Shown: piece after piece, positions 60,463-64,000 of the stretch
How the letters are laid out: every line of letters starts with the position of its first letter
Numbering within the stretch: the first letter of the stretch is position 1
Origin: Actinomycetota bacterium
Lineage (GTDB): Bacteria; Actinomycetota; Thermoleophilia; Miltoncostaeales; Miltoncostaeaceae
Assembly (NCBI GenBank): GCA_016870155.1
Contig: VGCE01000002.1
Span: 1 to 64,000 of the forward strand
Length of the DNA stretch: 64,000 nt
Direction of reading: 5' to 3'
Notes under the pieces: model-generated
The model's input: the letters and a program-made list of their open reading frames with translations, nothing else
Told to the model about the DNA's origin: nothing
Database searches by the model: none
Position numbers and translations under genes: made by a program

Positions 60463-62184
60463 CTATGGGGCGATATGCAAGTACCGAAGGGCGAATTCGG
60501 TGATCTGCTCGAACGCCGGGGCGGCCACGTCACCGCCGTAGAACGACCCCGCAGCGGGCTCGTCCACCATGACCGCGACCACCAGGCCCGGGCGCGTCGC
60601 CGGGGCGTAACCCACGAACGACGCGATGTAGGTGTCCACGTACTGGCCGGTGCTGGGATCGATCTTGTTGGCGGTGCCGGTCTTGCCGCCCACGGTGTAG
60701 CCCTCGATCTTGGCTTCCTTGCCGGTGCCGTCGTCACTCACCACCTTCTGCAGCATGATGTTCATGTGCTCGGCGGTGCGGGGGCTGATGATCTGCTGGC
60801 CACGCGGGTGCGTGACCTCGCGGTCGCCCACCTTCTTCACCAGGTGCGGCGGCACCATGCGGCCGCGGTTGGCGATGGCCCCGTAGGCCTCGGCGATCTG
60901 CGCCAGGCTCACCGACACGCCCTGCCCGATGGGGATGTTCAGGATCGACACCCCCGACCAGTCCTCGAACCTGGGCAGCGACCCCGACACCTCGCCCGGG
61001 TAGTCGAATCCGGTCTTGGCGCCGAACCCGAACTTCTGGATCCACTCGTAGGTCTTGCGCTGCCCGAGCTTCTGGGCGATGAGCACCGTCCCGATGTTGC
61101 TGGAGTTCTGGAGGATCTCCTGCACGCTCCACGACACCGACGGCCGGTAGTGGGCCTCCTTCAGCGTGCGGTCGTACATGGTGAGGGTCTCGGGCAGGTC
61201 GAACACCGTGTTGCGGGTGACCGCGCCGTCCTCGATGGCGCCGGCCACGGCCACGACCTTGAACGTGGAGCCCGGCTCGTAGGCATCGGTGATCGACCGC
61301 ACGCGCTCGTTCTCGGGCTGGAAGGTGTCGCGGTCATTCGGGTTGAAGCCCGGCGTGGTGGCCATGGCCAGCACCTCGCCGGTGTCGGACTTCATCACGA
61401 TCGCCGATGCCGCCTTGGCGTCGTTGGCGTCCACGGTCTTCTGCAGCACTTCCTCGGTCTTCTGCTGGATCGCGCTGTTGAGGGTGAGGGTGATGGGCTT
61501 GCCCGGCATGGGCGCGCGGTCGCGGATGATCTGCAGGGCGCGGCCGTCGGGGTCGCGGGCCTCCTCGCGCACGCCCTCCGTGCCCTTCAGCTGCGACTCC
61601 ATGGTCTTCTCGAATCCGGTGAGCCCCGCGCCCCAGTCGTCGGTCATGCCCACCAGCTGCGCGGCCACCGAGCCCAGCGGGTAGAGGCGCTTCTGGGTGT
61701 CCTGCAGGGTGATGCCCGGCAGGTCGAGCTTGCGCAGGTAGCGCTCGCGCTGCTGGTCCACGCCGGTGTTGAGCATGGCGTAGCCGCCGTTGCCCGAGAT
61801 GCGCTGCTCCACCTCGTCCACCGGCAGCTTCACCGCCGTGGCGATCTTCTCGGCCGTGCCGCGCTTGTCGGTGATCAGGTACGGCGTGGCGGTGACGGCC
61901 ACCGCGTGCTTGTCCACCGCCAGCTCGCGGCCGTCGGCCGACATGATCGGCCCGCGCGGGGCCGGCAGCTTGATGGTGCTCTCGTGCTGGTCCCTGGCCT
62001 TCTGCGACAGCTCACCGGCCTCGACCGTGGCGATCCAACCGGCCCGCAGGGCCATCACGCCGAGCACCGCGACCACCGCGAGGGCGATCACGTGAAGGCG
62101 CCGCGAGGGACCCTTCTCGTCGAACCGGCGCCGGCGCTTCGGCCGGGGCCTGTCAGCGCGTGCGCGGCGCCTGTCCTGGCGCAA
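60463..62184 (-). CDS. ftsI: Class B penicillin-binding protein FtsI (PBP3)
   Basis: The septal transpeptidase partner of FtsW. The 573-residue protein has a basic cytoplasmic tail, one transmembrane helix at about 31-47, a pedestal domain (with RGPIMSADGRELA) and the transpeptidase domain with the active serine S306 (STFK), SSN (361-363) and KTGT (501-504). No PASTA domains follow. The start is TTG at 62184, preceded by AAGGAA at 7 nt; it overlaps ftsL by 32 bp. Confidence 0.95.
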   Translation of the reverse strand: MRQDRRRARADRPRPKRRRRFDEKGPSRRLHVIALAVVAVLGVMALRAGWIATVEAGELSQKARDQHESTIKLPAPRGPIMSADGRELAVDKHAVAVTATPYLITDKRGTAEKIATAVKLPVDEVEQRISGNGGYAMLNTGVDQQRERYLRKLDLPGITLQDTQKRLYPLGSVAAQLVGMTDDWGAGLTGFEKTMESQLKGTEGVREEARDPDGRALQIIRDRAPMPGKPITLTLNSAIQQKTEEVLQKTVDANDAKAASAIVMKSDTGEVLAMATTPGFNPNDRDTFQPENERVRSITDAYEPGSTFKVVAVAGAIEDGAVTRNTVFDLPETLTMYDRTLKEAHYRPSVSWSVQEILQNSSNIGTVLIAQKLGQRKTYEWIQKFGFGAKTGFDYPGEVSGSLPRFEDWSGVSILNIPIGQGVSVSLAQIAEAYGAIANRGRMVPPHLVKKVGDREVTHPRGQQIISPRTAEHMNIMLQKVVSDDGTGKEAKIEGYTVGGKTGTANKIDPSTGQYVDTYIASFVGYAPATRPGLVVAVMVDEPAAGSFYGGDVAAPAFEQITEFALRYLHIAP

Positions 62185-62635
62185 TGCGCGCTTCCTTGGG
62201 GACGCTCACGTGAGTCAGCCCGCTGCCGGGCGCCAGCACCAGGCCCAGGCGCTTCGATGCCTGGTCCACCACCTGGCCATCCTTCTCGGCCAGCACCGCA
62301 CGCAAGCGCAGGATGTCCGACTGCGCCTGGTTGTACATGTCCACCGTGCGGCCGGTCTGCGTGGTGAGGTTGAGCCGCTGCACGTTGACGAACACCACGC
62401 CGCCGAGCAGCAGCGCGATGAGCGGCACCAGCACCCACGCCAGCCGCACGCCCTGCAGGCGCAGCCGCTCGCGCAGCGTGGACGTGGTGCGCGAGTGGAT
62501 GACGCGCGGCCGGGCGGGACGCGTGCCCTGCCCGGGAGCGCGGAGAGGGTGGCTGTCACCGGAACGGTGACTGTCACCGGGGTAGGCCCTGCCCGGCACG
62601 CGAACCGTGCGCGCCGCGCCGGACCGGGTGCTCAT
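62153..62635 (-). CDS. ftsL: FtsL-like bitopic division protein
   Basis: A 160-residue protein at the ftsL position between rsmH and ftsI. A long, basic cytoplasmic N-terminus (about 66 residues) is followed by one transmembrane helix (about 67-86, WVLVPLIALLLGGVVFVNV) and a coiled coil (about 88-130) that would pair with FtsB. Sequence conservation in FtsL is low, so the call rests on topology and gene order. The ATG at 62635 overlaps the rsmH stop (ATGA). A short GTCACCG/CGGTGAC inverted repeat lies in the N-terminal coding part. Confidence 0.85.
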   Translation of the reverse strand: MSTRSGAARTVRVPGRAYPGDSHRSGDSHPLRAPGQGTRPARPRVIHSRTTSTLRERLRLQGVRLAWVLVPLIALLLGGVVFVNVQRLNLTTQTGRTVDMYNQAQSDILRLRAVLAEKDGQVVDQASKRLGLVLAPGSGLTHVSVPKEARIAPGQAPRTR

Positions 62636-63615
62636 GCGTCCGCCTTGCGGATGACCCGCAGGCGTGCGGAGTGCGCGCGCGGGTTGGCGGCCACCTCGGC
62701 CGTGATGGCCTTGACGGCCCTGGGCGTGACCATGCGGCCCTCGGGCGACTGCCCGCAGCCGCACACCGGCATGTCGGGCGGGCAGATGCATCCGCGCGTG
62801 CGGTCGCGCATGAAGCGCTTCACCATGCGGTCCTCCAGCGACTGGAACGAGATCACGGCGAGGCGGCCGCCGGGGTCGAGCAGGTCGAAGGCCTCGGGGA
62901 GGGCGCGCTCGAGGATTCCCAGCTCGTCGTTCACCTCGATGCGCAGCGCCTGGAACACCCGCTTGGCCGGGTGGCCGCCCGCGAAGAGCGCCGGCGTGGG
63001 CACCGCGCCGCGGATGACCTCCACCAGGTCGCCGGTGGTGGTGATGGGCCGCTCCTCACGATGGCGCACGATGGCGCGGGCGATCTGCTTGGCGTAGCGC
63101 TCCTCGCCGTACTCGCGGAACCACCGGGTGAGATCGTGCTCGGAGGCCTTATCCACAAGGTCTGCGGCGGTCACCTCGAGGGCAGGGTCCATCCGCATGT
63201 CGAGGGGGGCCTGCCGCGAATACGAGAAGCCCCGCTCCGCGGTGTCCACCTGCATCGACGAGAGGCCGAGATCCATCAGGATGATGTCGGCTTTCGCCCC
63301 GTCCGATGCGAGGTCCTCGAGCCCGGTGGCGAAGTCGGCGCGCGCCAGGCGGGCCGGGCACGGCATGTCGGCGGCCAGCGCCTCGAAGTGGCGCGCGGCC
63401 TCAGGGTCGCGGTCGATTCCCGTGAGCTGGCCCGTGGGCCCGACGCGCGCGGCGAGCGCGGCGGCGTGGCCGCCGGCGCCGAAGGTGCAGTCCACCACGC
63501 GGTCGCCGGGCTCGGGCGCGGTGAGCGCCAGCACCTGGTCGAGGAGGACGGGCAGATGGGGTGCGCCGCCCGGTGCCGCCGGGACGGCCTCGATGCGCGG
63601 CGCGGCGGCGGTCAT
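62632..63615 (-). CDS. rsmH: 16S rRNA (cytosine-1402-N4)-methyltransferase RsmH
   Basis: RsmH (MraW) modifies the ribosomal P site. The 327-residue protein has HLPVLLDQVL, DCTFGAGGHA (SAM loop), DLGLSSMQVD, RGFSY, FQALRIEVNDEL, SFQSLEDRMVKRF and a Cys-rich segment CICPPDMPVCGCG. The ATG at 63615 overlaps mraZ by 4 bp; the frame upstream shadows mraZ. Confidence 0.96.
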   Translation of the reverse strand: MTAAAPRIEAVPAAPGGAPHLPVLLDQVLALTAPEPGDRVVDCTFGAGGHAAALAARVGPTGQLTGIDRDPEAARHFEALAADMPCPARLARADFATGLEDLASDGAKADIILMDLGLSSMQVDTAERGFSYSRQAPLDMRMDPALEVTAADLVDKASEHDLTRWFREYGEERYAKQIARAIVRHREERPITTTGDLVEVIRGAVPTPALFAGGHPAKRVFQALRIEVNDELGILERALPEAFDLLDPGGRLAVISFQSLEDRMVKRFMRDRTRGCICPPDMPVCGCGQSPEGRMVTPRAVKAITAEVAANPRAHSARLRVIRKADA

Positions 63616-64000
63616 CCCCGGCCCCCGTCGATGCGCTGCGACAGGCGGGCGGCCCGCTGGGCGACGCCGTCCTTGCGCAGCTTCGCGAAGCGCTGGTCGA
63701 GGCGCTGGGGATCCCACAGCTCCAGGTACGACCCGGCGCCGACCACCTTCACCTTGCCGTCAAGCCCCGCGTGGTCGCGCAACTCGGCCGGCACCAGCAG
63801 GCGGCCCTGCTTGTCGAGGCCCTCCTGCTCGAACGCGCCGGCGAGCAGGAACCTGCTGAGCTCGCGCTGGTCGTCGTCGAGCACGCTCATGCGGCCGAAG
63901 GTGTCCTCGATGAACGAGGGCCACTGGAAGCGGGGCACCACCACGAGGCAGTCGTCCAGCCACCAGGCGGTGACGGTGCCATCGGCGAAGGGCTCCCGCA
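63612..64000 (-). CDS. mraZ: Transcriptional regulator MraZ (5' end outside window)
   Basis: MraZ is the AbrB-like DNA-binding repressor that usually opens the dcw cluster and controls its own promoter. The visible 128 codons run from REPFADGTVTAWW through CLVVVPRFQWPSF, SRFLLAGAFEQEGLDKQGR, LLVPAELRDHAGL and YLELWDPQRLDQ, covering the end of the first repeat and all of the second. The frame is open to the right edge of the window, so the start codon lies beyond 64000; a GTG at 63944 is not the start because conserved residues precede it. Confidence 0.92.
   Translation of the reverse strand, partial: REPFADGTVTAWWLDDCLVVVPRFQWPSFIEDTFGRMSVLDDDQRELSRFLLAGAFEQEGLDKQGRLLVPAELRDHAGLDGKVKVVGAGSYLELWDPQRLDQRFAKLRKDGVAQRAARLSQRIDGGRG

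Noticed and set aside
62555-62571. GTCACCG-GAA-CGGTGAC inverted repeat in ftsL
   Set aside because: Short, inside the coding part for the variable cytoplasmic tail and with no second copy; not convincing as a regulatory element.
1-64000. CRISPR arrays, tRNA/rRNA genes, intact transposases or prophage genes
   Set aside because: I looked for regular spacer-repeat arrays, cloverleaf and CCA-end patterns and DDE/Y1 transposase motifs and saw none; small tRNA-like structures could still be missed by eye.

Overview
The window is a gene-dense, very GC-rich (about 70% by eye) bacterial chromosome segment. It is almost certainly from the Actinomycetota; an uncultured or Thermoleophilia-like lineage is my inference. 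Supporting signs are a SepIVA-type coiled-coil gene beside coaD, a complete mur/fts (dcw) cluster with a meso-diaminopimelate-type MurE, a zinc-ribbon L28, near-universal 4-bp ATGA/GTGA overlaps between operon genes, and many genes with a TANNNT -10 box only 6-8 nt before the start codon (leaderless transcription). No tRNA, rRNA, CRISPR array or transposase gene was seen.

Layout from left to right. 1-3785 (minus): recG-rsmD-coaD-sepIVA-(YceD/DUF177-like start). 3875-8136: rpmB, ribH, a secreted alpha/beta hydrolase, a decayed EamA transporter end and a secreted Vgb-like beta-propeller protein. This block separates ribH from the rest of the riboflavin genes. 8333-14812 (minus): def-fmt-rsmB-rpe-ribD-ribE-ribBA. 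14946-20664 (minus): metK-priA-unknown PD-(D/E)XK-like protein-Ser/Thr kinase, with a structured leader in front of metK. 20875-27789 (minus): a DUF3352 lipoprotein gene, then aroA-cmk-plsC-der-gpsA. 27837-30517 (plus): recQ and an alpha/beta hydrolase. 30456-36203 (minus): hisC-aroF-tyrA, then msrA-GNAT-photolyase-like. 36276-39641 (plus): scpA-scpB-rluB-aroH and a secreted Cys/Pro-rich protein. 39681-41946 (minus): trpS-plsC2-arfB. 42049-44266: a CPBP protease, a frameshifted secreted repeat protein, and remnants of a histidine-kinase ATPase and a HicB antitoxin. 44327-48475: icd, a VOC protein, and gcvT-gcvH-yqeY. 48583-64000 (minus): the dcw cluster mraZ-rsmH-ftsL-ftsI-murE-murF-mraY-murD-ftsW-murG-murC-murB-ftsQ, then a hairpin, a separate promoter and ftsZ.

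Functionally the window is mostly core metabolism: cell-wall synthesis and division, riboflavin, aromatic amino acids (aroA, aroF, tyrA, hisC-like, aroH), translation quality control (def, fmt, arfB, trpS, rsmB, rsmH, rluB, der), DNA repair and restart (recG, priA, recQ) and the glycine-cleavage H and T proteins.

The unusual points are a photolyase-like protein with its two domains in inverted order; three operon genes whose only sensible start codon is CTG or ATC; a 21-bp tandem repeat at the murC/murB junction that supplies both the murC stop and several murB start codons and shares its core with a perfect 24-bp palindrome after ftsZ; a metK leader that can fold into two exclusive hairpins; a degenerate PD-(D/E)XK-like protein coupled to a kinase; and several single-base frameshifts, some of which may be assembly errors.
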